Positions 1 through 6,358 of a DNA stretch of 10,440 nt are shown in pieces (within the stretch, counting starts at the first letter, position 1; each line of letters opens with the position of its first letter). The DNA is taken from assembly GCA_001831055.1 (NCBI GenBank), contig MIDO01000130.1, forward strand, positions 2,494-12,933, in the 5' to 3' direction. The DNA comes from Verrucomicrobia bacterium GWC2_42_7. Its GTDB lineage: Bacteria; Verrucomicrobiota; Verrucomicrobiia; Opitutales; GWC2-42-7-A. The position numbers and the translations under genes are program-made. Below the pieces are notes generated by a model that worked only from the letters and a program-made list of their open reading frames with translations, ran no database searches and was not told the origin of the DNA.

Positions 1-750
1 CATTTGTGCGAGATTAGAACTCCAGGTTTTAGTAAACCGCCCCACTTTTCTTAAATTTAATTCAGATCCTTCAAAAGACAGATGCAAATTGCCTGTTTGA
101 TTATTGACGAATAAACAAGCATGGAGCCCACAAGCGTTTTTCAAAATCCCTGTCTGTGGGTCTATCATTGCCTTCAATGATTCTGGAATTTTTTGTAATT
201 TATCTAAAATAGCCGATTGCGGTGGGGGTTGGGCAAACAAAAGTCTTCCAACATTCGAAAATCCAGGAAACTCATATTCCTTTTCAGTAAAAACCTTATT
301 ATAGACAAGGGCGGCATCTTTCATTTTAGAAATGTCCTTAGCCAGAATGGTCCGATCTTCTTTATTGTTGATATCGTATGCTTCTAACCGATTCTCAACA
401 AGGCCAGAAAGGCTCGTTGTCTCTTTTGCCAAATTCATTTCTTTTAAAAGCTTTGTTGCTCCCAAGGTGGCGGTATTTGCCGCCATAATCAAAACAGAAG
501 ACGCTGATAAACAAGTAGTTAGCAAAACAGTCCCCGCATTTCCGATAATATTTTGAAACCAGCCTGTTTTAGGCTTTGAGGTTTCAATAGGGTCATAATT
601 CTCGGAAATCGGCCTAGAAAATGTTTGTGACACTGTCTCAGCGGAAGAAACGACTTGAGACCAAACCGCTTGAGCTCCAGAAGGAATATCTCCTTTGGAT
701 GAATGCAAGGGATTTCCTGCCCAACCACAAGCAACAGATCCTATATCCAT
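1..750 (-). CDS. Partial protein with hydrophobic segment and lipase-like motif; possible effector (C-terminus outside window)
   Basis: An open frame of 250 codons runs from ATG at 750 to the left edge without a stop. The upstream in-frame TAA (around 764) makes this the first usable Met; no clear Shine-Dalgarno is visible. The first 65 residues are Ser/Gly-rich without a classical signal peptide. A hydrophobic stretch at about residues 68-100 (NIIGNAGTVLLTTCLSASSV onward) could be one or two membrane passes. Around residues 201-250 the pattern GLHACLFVNNQTGNLHLSFE followed by GSE resembles the start of the class 3 lipase / DUF2974 alpha/beta-hydrolase fold, where a hydrophobic strand precedes a FRGT-like loop. 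The catalytic Ser, Asp and His would lie outside the window, so enzyme activity is not shown. Repeat R1 lies 50 bp upstream. Similar proteins in intracellular bacteria are often considered effectors; that is inference. The gene is secure, the function is not. Confidence 0.72.
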   Translation of the reverse strand, partial: MDIGSVACGWAGNPLHSSKGDIPSGAQAVWSQVVSSAETVSQTFSRPISENYDPIETSKPKTGWFQNIIGNAGTVLLTTCLSASSVLIMAANTATLGATKLLKEMNLAKETTSLSGLVENRLEAYDINNKEDRTILAKDISKMKDAALVYNKVFTEKEYEFPGFSNVGRLLFAQPPPQSAILDKLQKIPESLKAMIDPQTGILKNACGLHACLFVNNQTGNLHLSFEGSELNLRKVGRFTKTWSSNLAQM

Positions 751-799
751 ATGGGGCTCATTCGGTTACAGGCCAACTAAAGATTAAATTGGAAAGCTC

Positions 800-897
800 C
801 GGGGAAACTGCTTTTGCTCCCCCAAAAGCGTTTCCCCGAACCCCTTCCGAAAAAGAGTATAGCGGGCAAAACAAATTTTTCGAATTTGTTTTGCCCG
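800..897 (+). repeat. R1: three-hairpin intergenic repeat, subfamily a, A-to-B orientation
   Basis: Hairpin A is 800-837: the left arm CGGGGAAAC-t-GCTTTT pairs with AAAAGCGTTTCCCCG, leaving one bulged T and a loop rich in C. The linker at 838-857 is a variant of the family consensus CCCCTTCCGAAAAGGAG. Hairpin B is 863-897: CGGGCAAAACAAATT pairs perfectly over 15 bp with AATTTGTTTTGCCCG around a 5-nt loop. The B stem differs from all other copies but is fully complementary. Confidence 0.85.
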
Positions 898-988
898 ATG
901 GGATCGAATTCATTCATGTCCCTGAAAACTATCATTTGTTTACATCAACAGGTTTGTAGTTATAGTAAATAGCATAGAGAATAGATAC

Positions 989-1089
989 GCGGAAACCCTT
1001 CTTTCTGAAGAAAGAAAGGTTTCCGCACCTTCCCAAGAAAAACTTTTAATAATCGCATAATCAAAACCTTACGGTTTTTATTATGCGAT
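989..1089 (+). repeat. R2: three-part repeat, subfamily b, A-to-B orientation
   Basis: Hairpin A (989-1026) has 17-bp arms, GCGGAAACCCTTCTTTC and GAAAGAAAGGTTTCCGC, with one mismatch and a TGAA loop. The linker ACCTTCCCAAGAAAAAC is shared in part with R5. Hairpin B (1052-1089) has 17-bp arms starting ATCGCATAAT and ending ATTATGCGAT with one mismatch and a 4-nt loop. Layout matches subfamily a while the sequence differs. There is no T-run next to either stem, so it is not a standard terminator for the upstream binding-protein gene. Confidence 0.8.
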
Positions 1090-1164
1090 GAATGAGAAGA
1101 CGTTCCAAAACAAAATACTGTATTCATTTTCAATACGTTTGACTATAACAATAGATCGAGCCCA

Positions 1165-1980
1165 TTAGTGCAACGTGACCATGTACTTTTTAACGATCGA
1201 ATCGTATAACCCGGATTCCTTGACCTCTGCCAACGCTTTTTTGAATTTTTCTGCGACTTCAGGCGAGGTTTTGTGTCCAAATGCCATAAAATAACTGGCA
1301 TCTTGTAACAAGGGCACAGCGAAATACATATGGAGTTGCCCAGGATCTTGATGTTGCATCGTTGAAAAGAAGTTCGCAACAATAGTAGGCATTATCACCA
1401 AGTCTACTTGTCCTGCATAAAGACGTTTTATTGCTTCTTCTTGAGAGGGATAAGATATCAGCGTCTTGTCTATCTCAAACCCGTTCTGTATCAGAAAACT
1501 TTCCTTTGAATCATTGGTAACCGTACCGACTTTGTAGCGTTTGAGGTCAGCCAGCGTTTGCAATTTTATTTTAGCTTGGTTCTTCACTAACCCTATAAAA
1601 CCTTCATACGAGGTCGGAGCAACGATACCCACCCAATGGAAGTCGTTATAACGATCTTTTTTCTGTACAATGGAGTAAATTAAAACATTCGCCTCATTTT
1701 GAGCTTCTGAATAAGCATCATCCCAATCCTTTATTTCTATTTCGGCATCGATTTTGAGTTTCTCCAAAACAGCCCGAACAACCTCAGTCGATAAGCCAAC
1801 AACTTTTCCCGAATCCACATAACTGTACGGAGGATAGGTTTCAGTTAATACCCTTATCTTAGGAAATGGATTTTCCAAAACAACTGCCCCCTCCCCTCCG
1901 GCAGGAAAAACTAACATGACAAAGAACAAGGCTATACTGGCCCCACCCGTCAAAACACGCAACAATCTAACAATAAACAT
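1165..1980 (-). CDS. Periplasmic solute-binding protein, bacterial extracellular SBP family 3 (amino-acid-type)
   Basis: The 271-residue product starts with a signal peptide: MFIVRLLRVL, a hydrophobic core to about residue 26, and likely cleavage near GGEGA/VV (residues 31-32). The mature part follows the SBP_bac_3 pattern: KIRVLTETYPPYSYVDSGKV at 41-60, VGLSTEVVRAVLEKL at 61-75, and a segment ending in R110 (YSIVQKKDR), the position of the ligand-carboxylate arginine in amino-acid binders. Later come LADLKRYKVGTVTNDS (143-158) and AIKRLYAGQVDLVI (183-196). The frame is open further upstream to 2070, but I chose the Met at 1980 because it gives a normal signal peptide and the extra 30 codons contain a hairpin-like stretch (2022-2040). 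No permease or ATPase genes are adjacent, so it is an orphan binding protein or sensor-like module. Substrate is not decidable from sequence alone. Confidence 0.88.
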   Translation of the reverse strand: MFIVRLLRVLTGGASIALFFVMLVFPAGGEGAVVLENPFPKIRVLTETYPPYSYVDSGKVVGLSTEVVRAVLEKLKIDAEIEIKDWDDAYSEAQNEANVLIYSIVQKKDRYNDFHWVGIVAPTSYEGFIGLVKNQAKIKLQTLADLKRYKVGTVTNDSKESFLIQNGFEIDKTLISYPSQEEAIKRLYAGQVDLVIMPTIVANFFSTMQHQDPGQLHMYFAVPLLQDASYFMAFGHKTSPEVAEKFKKALAEVKESGLYDSIVKKYMVTLH

Positions 1981-2182
1981 ATTATAAATCAACAACTCAA
2001 AAAAACGAATTAAACAACAGGCTTTCTTAAAAAAAGAAAGTTGTAAAAAATATGTATTTTTCACTTTCATACATCAGACAAAAAAACCATCAAGCATCTC
2101 ATAATTAAATACTTATATCATACATTAAGATATCCCCAAAACCTTTCTTTTTAAGGGAAAAGGGAGGCACAATAACGCCCAC

Positions 2183-2422
2183 TCAGGTTACATGATTCCA
2201 ACTTTCCCTAACAAAGTCAAATGCAATATCCACCGATGAATTAATTGACTTATGGCCAAATAGGATTAGATCATTACATCTTTCGATATGAACCGCAAAA
2301 GCGCCTCGACTCTCAATAGGATCAACTATAATGGAAATCTAACCCTCTGAACCTACCCAACCTTGACTCCTTTTCACCCTCTCTTTCCTTTGCACTTCAT
2401 TCTTATAGAGACGAGGGGTTCC
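2183..2422 (-). pseudogene. Coding-looking relic: about 51 residues plus an interrupted upstream part
   Basis: Read on the minus strand, 2338 to 2183 gives a 51-residue stretch ending in TGA with strongly protein-like composition (ISIIVDPIESRGAFAVHIER, CNDLILFGHKSINSSVDIAF, then DFVRESWNHVT). It has no ATG; an in-frame TAG (2341-2339) precedes it. The same frame continues upstream as GTPRLYKNEVQRKERVKRSQ and GWVGSEG, up to a TGA near 2423-2425. The TAG could be a mutated Trp or Gln codon in a once longer gene. I do not recognise the family. It may instead be a chance open stretch; the hydrophobic/charged alternation is the only argument for coding. Confidence 0.3.
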
Positions 2423-2442
2423 TCACTTCGTTTCTCAATGAA
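2396..2442. repeat. Imperfect palindrome in the gap before the M23 gene
   Basis: TTCATT (2396-2401) pairs with AATGAA (2437-2442), and AGAGACGA (2407-2414) with TCGTTTCT (2428-2435, one G-T wobble). The apex holds GGGGTTCCTC. There is no T-run. It overlaps the upstream end of the coding relic and could be a decayed dispersed repeat. Confidence 0.4.
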
Positions 2443-2500
2443 TCAACTATATTTCATGGTATAGCATAATACATTAAAGTTATTACAAAACAAATTCCCT

Positions 2501-2597
2501 CGCCCAAGTAAAATCGACAGATTTTATTTGGGCGACGATCGCTTTTCTTTGGAAAGCCCGAAAACCTTTCTTTTCTTGGGAAAAGAAAGGTTTTCGG
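2501..2597 (-). repeat. R3: three-hairpin repeat, subfamily c, B-to-A on plus strand
   Basis: Hairpin B (2501-2534): CGCCCAAGTAAAATC pairs with GATTTTATTTGGGCG, one G-T wobble, loop GACA. Linker (2535-2556) ACGATCGCTTTTCTTTGG then AAAG, with GCTTT/AAAGC able to form a mini-hairpin. Hairpin A (2558-2597): CCGAAAACCTTTCTTTTC pairs perfectly over 18 bp with GAAAAGAAAGGTTTTCGG. It begins 25 bp past the stop of the M23 gene. Confidence 0.85.
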
Positions 2598-2621
2598 AGA
2601 TTTTTTCTGAATCTTATCTCT

Positions 2622-3713
2622 CTACAATTTTAAAGAGGGATGCAGTTGTTTTTCTGAAAGATTTAGGAGTATGCAGAGGAAGCGTTTTAGGTTTTTTCCG
2701 AGGGTGAGGGCTTTATTATTTTTTTTGATGATGGTTTTTCGATTTCCTTTAGTCTTAAAAATTTCTGCATCGTATTTTAGAAGAAGGATGGTGCCTTCTT
2801 TTAGATTAGGGCAATCGGTTTCAAAAAGAGGAGTCCAAAGCTTGGGCAATCCATACCAAGTAAATTCAATATCCCATCCTCTGATATTTCCCTGAAATTG
2901 CTTGGAAAGTAAAGACGGATACCGACGGACAAAATCGGGTATATTTTTCGTAATTACGCGAAGACAAAAGGCGGTTGGTTCACTCTTGATGTACCCGCTA
3001 ATTGAGCTAAATCGGTGGGCTGTTGCCTGTTTGCAATAATCTAATGGATCGAAACCAACTAAGTTAAAGCCATTCCAATTGCCATGCTGGTTGGGAACGG
3101 GGAATTTTTGTTGATGATACCAAGAATTAAAATAGGTGCTGCTCAATTGGACCCCCATTTCAAAATGGAGATGGGCGCGGTCTTTGGGGATTCTTGCATT
3201 GGAGGAGGTCCGTCCCATAATTCCAATGACTTCTCCCGCTTTTACATCTTGACCACTTTTTACAAAAATGGTGCTGAGGTGCGCATACAGGGTATGGATC
3301 GGGAGATCAAATTGGTTGTGTTGAATGATAATATATTGTCCGTAAGAGCTATTACCTCCAATTTTATTGACGTATTTGACTTGCCCTGAAAAGGCCGCTT
3401 TGATCTCATCAGTGACCTCTCCCCGGCGGTCCCGTTTCATAACGGATTTGAGGTCAATTCCTTCGTGAAAACGGTGTCCGTCATTGCGTACACACCCAAA
3501 CAAGCCCGATTCCGTTTTCCCCGAGGCTGTCGGTTGGATATAGCTTTCCAAGGGCATGTTTTTGAAAAATGCCTCATTTGGCGTCGGCCAAAGAGGAATG
3601 GGCAGCTCTGCCATAAGCGAACTCGGAATAAGTCCAATGAGCATCAGCATTAGGATTTCCTTTGCCCAATACCCCCAACTTCTCAATCCTTTCTTTAACA
3701 AATAGACATTCAT
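2622..3713 (-). CDS. Secreted M23 family (LytM-type) zinc metallopeptidase
   Basis: The product is 363 residues from ATG at 3713. A TTG six bases upstream (3719) is possible and sits closer to a GAAGG, so the exact start is open. Counting from the ATG, a basic N-terminus and hydrophobic stretch (about 18-35, ending SSLMA) form a signal peptide. The catalytic domain spans about 65-190: HEGIDL supplies the HxxxD zinc ligands (H83, D87), TLYAHLS carries H145, and AHLHFEMG supplies the HxH pair (H181, H183). All expected catalytic positions are present, so it should be active on peptidoglycan cross-links or a related peptide. The C-terminal 150 residues carry no domain I recognise and end in a Lys-rich tail. 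Repeats R3 and R4 flank the gene. It is probably a single-gene transcript. In a host-associated organism such an enzyme could act in division, wall remodelling or on competitors; the sequence does not say which. Confidence 0.88.
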   Translation of the reverse strand: MNVYLLKKGLRSWGYWAKEILMLMLIGLIPSSLMAELPIPLWPTPNEAFFKNMPLESYIQPTASGKTESGLFGCVRNDGHRFHEGIDLKSVMKRDRRGEVTDEIKAAFSGQVKYVNKIGGNSSYGQYIIIQHNQFDLPIHTLYAHLSTIFVKSGQDVKAGEVIGIMGRTSSNARIPKDRAHLHFEMGVQLSSTYFNSWYHQQKFPVPNQHGNWNGFNLVGFDPLDYCKQATAHRFSSISGYIKSEPTAFCLRVITKNIPDFVRRYPSLLSKQFQGNIRGWDIEFTWYGLPKLWTPLFETDCPNLKEGTILLLKYDAEIFKTKGNRKTIIKKNNKALTLGKNLKRFLCILLNLSEKQLHPSLKL

Positions 3714-3748
3714 AGACAATCGTTAAAAACCTTCATTTTAATATAGTT

Positions 3749-3851
3749 CGCCGAAGAAAAATTGAAAAACTTTTCTTCGGCGACGATCGCTTTTTTTGGA
3801 AAGCGCGAAAACTCTTCTCCGTTTTTTCTTTACGACAAGAAAGGTTTTCGC
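3749..3851 (-). repeat. R4: three-hairpin repeat, subfamily c, partly degenerate
   Basis: Hairpin B (3749-3782) has 12-bp perfect arms, CGCCGAAGAAAA and TTTTCTTCGGCG. The linker at 3783-3803 repeats the R3 linker (ACGATCGCTTTTTTTGGAAAG). Hairpin A (3805-3851) keeps only its outer stem, GCGAAAAC with GGTTTTCGC; the centre contains extra T-rich sequence and does not pair well. The B arms differ from R3 on both sides, while the linker is nearly identical. It ends 18 bp from the lipoprotein stop. Confidence 0.75.
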
Positions 3852-3868
3852 ACCTTATCTCCTATTAA

Positions 3869-4945
3869 CTATATACTAAGCATTAAAACCGGTTCTCTCG
3901 GGGTAGGACGCCCTGCCTGAACAGAGAACAATTCCGACAGTAGATGAAAAGTAGACTTTGAATGCAAGTCGTTGTCCTTTATGTAATACCAATACCCATG
4001 GTAACGTACCCAAGCAAAGGCATCGACTGGACGTTTCTTGTCGCAATAGACCTTAAATAGTTTTCCTGTGGCGTTATCCCAATTGAAAGGAGAGCCGTCG
4101 GCATTCTTTGTGACTGTAACCAATCCTTTTTCAATGTGTTCAGAGGGAATTTCAATTGCTTGGGAGAGGAAGAACATAATTCCCATCATAGAACGGAAAC
4201 GGATGGTGATCCTGTTGTTTTTCAGTTCTAAGAAATTGTTTTTGAATTTGAAGTCATTCTTGTCTTGGCGAAGCCCCATGAGGGATTTGGCTTCTGCAAT
4301 TTTATCGGCCATTTCAGCACTTGGCTTAAAGCGAAATACCATATCGACACTGATGTCGTTGTTATCTGGCTTTTTGTCGATTTCAATAAGGCGTTTGTAT
4401 TGAAGCTCGCCCAATATAGCCGTCAACCGATGGAATTTTTCGTAATCGGGAGCTTTTTCTGGGGTGGGCTTGCAAGCCGTAGGTGCATTCTCTAAGTTGT
4501 TAATTCGATCCACATAGAGATTAAAGATCCTTTCTATGTTCCAACCATTCTGAATCAAGCCGTAACAGATAGAATCATAAATCTGCGCTAGCATTCTACC
4601 CGCAAACTCCTTCCCTCGAAGGACATTGTAATTGATGGTAGGTTGTTGAGTATAGGTTCCTCCAACAGAGGGAATGTAGTTCTCTCCTTTCAAGGAATTA
4701 GCATTTGCTGAAAAGGAACCGGTTCCTGTTAATACTTGATTAGCTGCAATGGTTGTAATTTCCAAGAAAATAGGATTATCGCGATACTTCATCCGAACCA
4801 TATTGAGCAACAACTCGTTATTCAAGCTGGCTGTCACTGCTTCATTGTAGCCTGGGTGGGTCTTTCGAAGAGCATTTGGCCCAAATGATGTCCCACAACC
4901 AGTCAGTAATATAGAGAGTCCTCCTAATAGAAGTAATCTTTTCAT
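3869..4945 (-). CDS. Lipoprotein of unknown function
   Basis: The 358-residue product starts MKRLLLLGGLSILLTGCGTS, a textbook lipoprotein signal with lipobox LTGC and the lipidated Cys at position 17. Lgt encoded at 6359-7204 would modify it. After a linker comes the segment YNEAVTASLNNELLLNMVRM followed by KYRDNPIFLEITTI (33-66). From memory, a similar pattern (NxxLLLNxVRxRYRDxPxFLEV) opens uncharacterised lipoproteins in other Gram-negative bacteria. No enzymatic motif is visible. The C-terminal part has many aromatic residues (FAWVRYHGYWYYIKDNDLHS near 313-332), which would fit a binding or structural role. The ATG at 4945 is chosen because the signal peptide begins there; no Shine-Dalgarno is seen in the AT-rich leader. 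A hairpin at 4961-4998 lies in this leader. The gene is flanked by R4 downstream and R5/R6 upstream, and may be transcribed alone. Confidence 0.85.
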   Translation of the reverse strand: MKRLLLLGGLSILLTGCGTSFGPNALRKTHPGYNEAVTASLNNELLLNMVRMKYRDNPIFLEITTIAANQVLTGTGSFSANANSLKGENYIPSVGGTYTQQPTINYNVLRGKEFAGRMLAQIYDSICYGLIQNGWNIERIFNLYVDRINNLENAPTACKPTPEKAPDYEKFHRLTAILGELQYKRLIEIDKKPDNNDISVDMVFRFKPSAEMADKIAEAKSLMGLRQDKNDFKFKNNFLELKNNRITIRFRSMMGIMFFLSQAIEIPSEHIEKGLVTVTKNADGSPFNWDNATGKLFKVYCDKKRPVDAFAWVRYHGYWYYIKDNDLHSKSTFHLLSELFSVQAGRPTPREPVLMLSI

Positions 4946-4960
4946 AGTTTAATAATTTGT

Positions 4961-4998
4961 GTTTGTTTTCGCATAAAAACGCTTGCGAAAAACCAAAC
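4961..4998. repeat. Solitary B-like hairpin in the lipoprotein leader
   Basis: TTTTCGCA (4966-4973) and TGCGAAAA (4984-4991) form a perfect 8-bp stem, and outer GTTT/AAAC extends it with a small bulge. It starts 16 bp upstream of the lipoprotein ATG. The arm recalls the TTCGCA-type B stems of R9 and R12 but lacks linker and A hairpin. It could be an operator, a leader hairpin or a repeat remnant. Confidence 0.5.
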
Positions 4999-5049
4999 AG
5001 AAATCAATCAAATAATTTGTTATAGTTAATTTCATTGAGAAGCCAGGTA

Positions 5050-5091
5050 GCGGAAACCTTTCTTTTTGAGGTAAAAAAGAAAGGTTTCCGC
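5050..5091 (+). repeat. R5: hairpin A of subfamily b, without its own B hairpin
   Basis: GCGGAAACCTTTCTTTTT (5050-5067) pairs perfectly over 18 bp with AAAAAGAAAGGTTTCCGC (5074-5091), loop GAGGTA. The following CCCTTCCCAATAAAAACC matches the R2 linker. No B hairpin follows at the usual distance; the next stem, 60 bp on, belongs to R6. Confidence 0.8.
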
Positions 5092-5151
5092 CCCTTCCCA
5101 ATAAAAACCATTCCAAAAAAACCCAAAGATGCTACTAACAATAAACAACTT

Positions 5152-5247
5152 GCGCGTAACTAATTTTTTAAAAATTAGTTACGCGCATAATCTCCTTTTC
5201 GGAAGAGGTTTGGGCAAACGCTTTTAGGTGACTAAAAGCAGTTCCCC
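5152..5247 (-). repeat. R6: three-hairpin repeat, subfamily a, B-to-A on plus strand
   Basis: Hairpin B (5152-5186) has perfect 17-bp arms starting GCGCGTAACTAATTTTT around a single centre base. The linker CTCCTTTTCGGAAGAGG (5192-5208) is the reverse complement of the R1 type. Hairpin A (5212-5247) reads GGGCAAACGCTTTTAG, GTGA, CTAAAAGCAGTTCCCC, with a bulged A matching the bulged T of R1 on the other strand. It starts 30 bp past the stop of the beta-helix gene. Confidence 0.85.
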
Positions 5248-5276
5248 AAAAATAAAAAATCTTCCCCCGAGCTTGT

Positions 5277-5957
5277 CTATTTTCGAGGTTTTACGGAAGT
5301 GCGTTCGGTCGAGAGGGCGACGTGATTATCAGGAAGGATGCCGCTAAAGGCCATAGTTGACATCACAACAGAGTGCCTTCCAAGAATGGACCCTGGTTGG
5401 ATGACCGCATTGCAACCCACTTCTGCTCGTTCTCCGAGGATGGCACCGAATTTCCTTAATCCGGTACTCACAAGACCGGATGCCGTCTTTACCTTAACTT
5501 CAGCTCTATCTAATCTCAAATTGGCCAAGATAACGCCAGCGCCTAAGTGGGACCGCGAGCCTAAGATGGAATCGCCGACATAATTATAGTGTGGCGTTTC
5601 GACATGGTCCATTAAAAGGCAATTTTTGTACTCGCAAGAGTTTCCCAAAATGCAACCTTCTCCCACAATCACATTCCCCCGAATGTAACAGCCTGGCCTG
5701 ATCTCCGTATGTGCGCCAATATAAGCAGGCCCGTTAATAGCTGCAAACGGAGGTAAATTTACGGTGGGGTGAATATAAACTTTTCCGTTTATAGATACAC
5801 CAGGGGGAATATCTTTAAGGGAATCTTGAGCCGAAAAATCAAAATTCTCCAACGCAACCTTAATAAGGGGCAGCCACTCCCATACGGGCTTGTCTGCTTC
5901 AAAAAACACTTCAAAAGGTAAAGTCTTAGGTAAATCAAATAACTGGGAAGCTTTCAT
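5277..5957 (-). CDS. Left-handed beta-helix transferase-like protein, related to the C-terminal half of GlmU
   Basis: The 226-residue product begins with a non-repeat region (1-47, containing PVWEWLPLIKVALENF) and then shows hexapeptide repeats over about 48-210 of the [LIV]-G-x4 type: IHPTVNLPPFAAING, YIGAHTEIRPGCYIRGNVIV, GEGCILGNSC, LGERAEVGCNAVIQPGSILG. This is the LpxA/GlmU left-handed beta-helix fold, normally a trimer. The stretch HYNYVGDSILGSRSHLGAGV (123-142) aligns by eye with the GlmU acetyltransferase segment around its catalytic His (H123 here). The N-terminal uridylyltransferase domain of full GlmU (pyrophosphorylase signature GxGTRM) is absent, so this is a stand-alone helix domain, probably an acyl- or nucleotidyl-sugar enzyme of unknown substrate. 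The ATG at 5957 is preferred over TTG at 5984. The small membrane protein gene lies 69 bp upstream, possibly in one transcript with it. Confidence 0.82.
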   Translation of the reverse strand: MKASQLFDLPKTLPFEVFFEADKPVWEWLPLIKVALENFDFSAQDSLKDIPPGVSINGKVYIHPTVNLPPFAAINGPAYIGAHTEIRPGCYIRGNVIVGEGCILGNSCEYKNCLLMDHVETPHYNYVGDSILGSRSHLGAGVILANLRLDRAEVKVKTASGLVSTGLRKFGAILGERAEVGCNAVIQPGSILGRHSVVMSTMAFSGILPDNHVALSTERTSVKPRK

Positions 5958-6026
5958 ACATTTTACAGGCGTCGAACATTGCAAATTTAGTTAATAATCA
6001 GCGAATTATAAAAAAACACTAAAACA

Positions 6027-6149
6027 TCATTCATTTTTTGACGAAGACAGTATTTTGTAAATAAGTTTTATAACGCCGGATATCATGAATGAGATCACAA
6101 ACGCCAACCCATAAACATAAAACACCTGTGAAATTGCTTTTCCTATCAT
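6027..6149 (-). CDS. Small single-pass membrane protein, 40 residues
   Basis: A short open frame on the minus strand from ATG at 6149 to TGA at 6027-6029 encodes MIGKAISQVFYVYGLAFVIS, then FMISGVIKLIYKILSSSKNE. One clear membrane helix spans about residues 9-31, followed by a short basic tail, a typical layout for a bacterial small membrane protein. A TTG at 6167, with AGGG a few bases upstream, is an alternative start that adds six residues including Arg and Lys. It lies on the same strand as lgt (upstream) and the beta-helix gene (69 bp downstream) and may be cotranscribed with the latter. The family is not recognised; the YGLAFVISFM...VIKLI pattern recalls small OadG-like subunits, but that is only a resemblance. 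Coding character is supported by composition, not by comparison. Confidence 0.55.
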   Translation of the reverse strand: MIGKAISQVFYVYGLAFVISFMISGVIKLIYKILSSSKNE

Positions 6150-6205
6150 AGACTTAAGGTACCGCAATAACACCCTTTTTTCAAGGAAATTTTACTATAA
6201 GCGCA

Positions 6206-6331
6206 AGCAAAAATGTGAAAAACATCGCCAAACGGCGTTGACAGCAGTCGCTGGCGAGCTCAACGTACATCAGTACGCCTCGCTCGCACTCCCTTGTCGG
6301 CCTTGTTTGACTCGTTTTTGACATTTTTGCT
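6206..6331. repeat. Long inverted-repeat element, more GC-rich than its surroundings
   Basis: The ends AGCAAAAATGTGAAAAAC (6206-6223) and GTTTTTGACATTTTTGCT (6314-6331) are complementary at 17 of 18 positions. The interior holds nested stems: CGCC/GGCG near 6226-6237, CGTAC/GTACG (around 6263-6276) with an ATCA loop, and flanking GCGAG/CTCGC. It is visibly richer in G+C than the DNA on both sides. It fills the gap between lgt and the small membrane protein gene. It is unrelated in sequence to R1-R12. It may be a mobile palindromic element or a structured RNA. Confidence 0.7.
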
Positions 6332-6358
6332 ACGTTAATATGCATAGATATTATCAAA

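Larger units (their letters stand above)
751..1164. other. Intergenic region filled by repeats R1 and R2
   Basis: This 414-bp gap separates two minus-strand genes. It holds two three-part palindromic elements, R1 (800-897) and R2 (989-1089), which together cover about half of it. I see no convincing gene in either strand. A plus-strand frame through 621-959 is antisense to the partial gene and then reads through R1. R2 ends 76 bp past the stop of the solute-binding protein and R1 lies just upstream of the partial gene. Confidence 0.6.
1981..2500. other. Gene-poor 520-bp gap with a coding relic and degenerate repeats
   Basis: This region, bounded on the left by repeat R3, holds no intact gene that I can support. 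Visible are the CTTTCTT/AAGAAAG inverted repeat at 2022-2040, a stretch at about 2134-2165 that resembles a decayed subfamily c hairpin A (CCAAAACCTTTCTTTT, then AAGGGAAAAGGGAGG), a coding-looking relic on the minus strand (2183-2422) and an imperfect palindrome at 2396-2442. Confidence 0.5.
4999..5276. other. Intergenic region occupied by R5 and R6
   Basis: Together with the lipoprotein leader this is a 331-bp gap (4946-5276) between two minus-strand genes. R5 and R6 fill about half. The 60 bp between them (5092-5151) are A-rich and show no gene. A short T-rich run near 5253-5260 (minus-strand sense) precedes R6 rather than following a stem, so it does not make a standard terminator for the beta-helix gene. 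Confidence 0.5.

Noticed and set aside
621..959. Plus-strand 112-residue ORF
   Set aside because: Its first part is antisense to the partial gene at 1-750 and the rest is repeat R1 translated.
1981..2070. Longer solute-binding protein starting at 2070
   Set aside because: The added 30 residues would bury the signal peptide and include a hairpin-like stretch; the Met at 1980 gives a normal exported protein.
2558..2597. Rho-independent terminator of the M23 gene
   Set aside because: The stem is strong but no T-run follows it in the gene's direction; it is better described as part of repeat R3.
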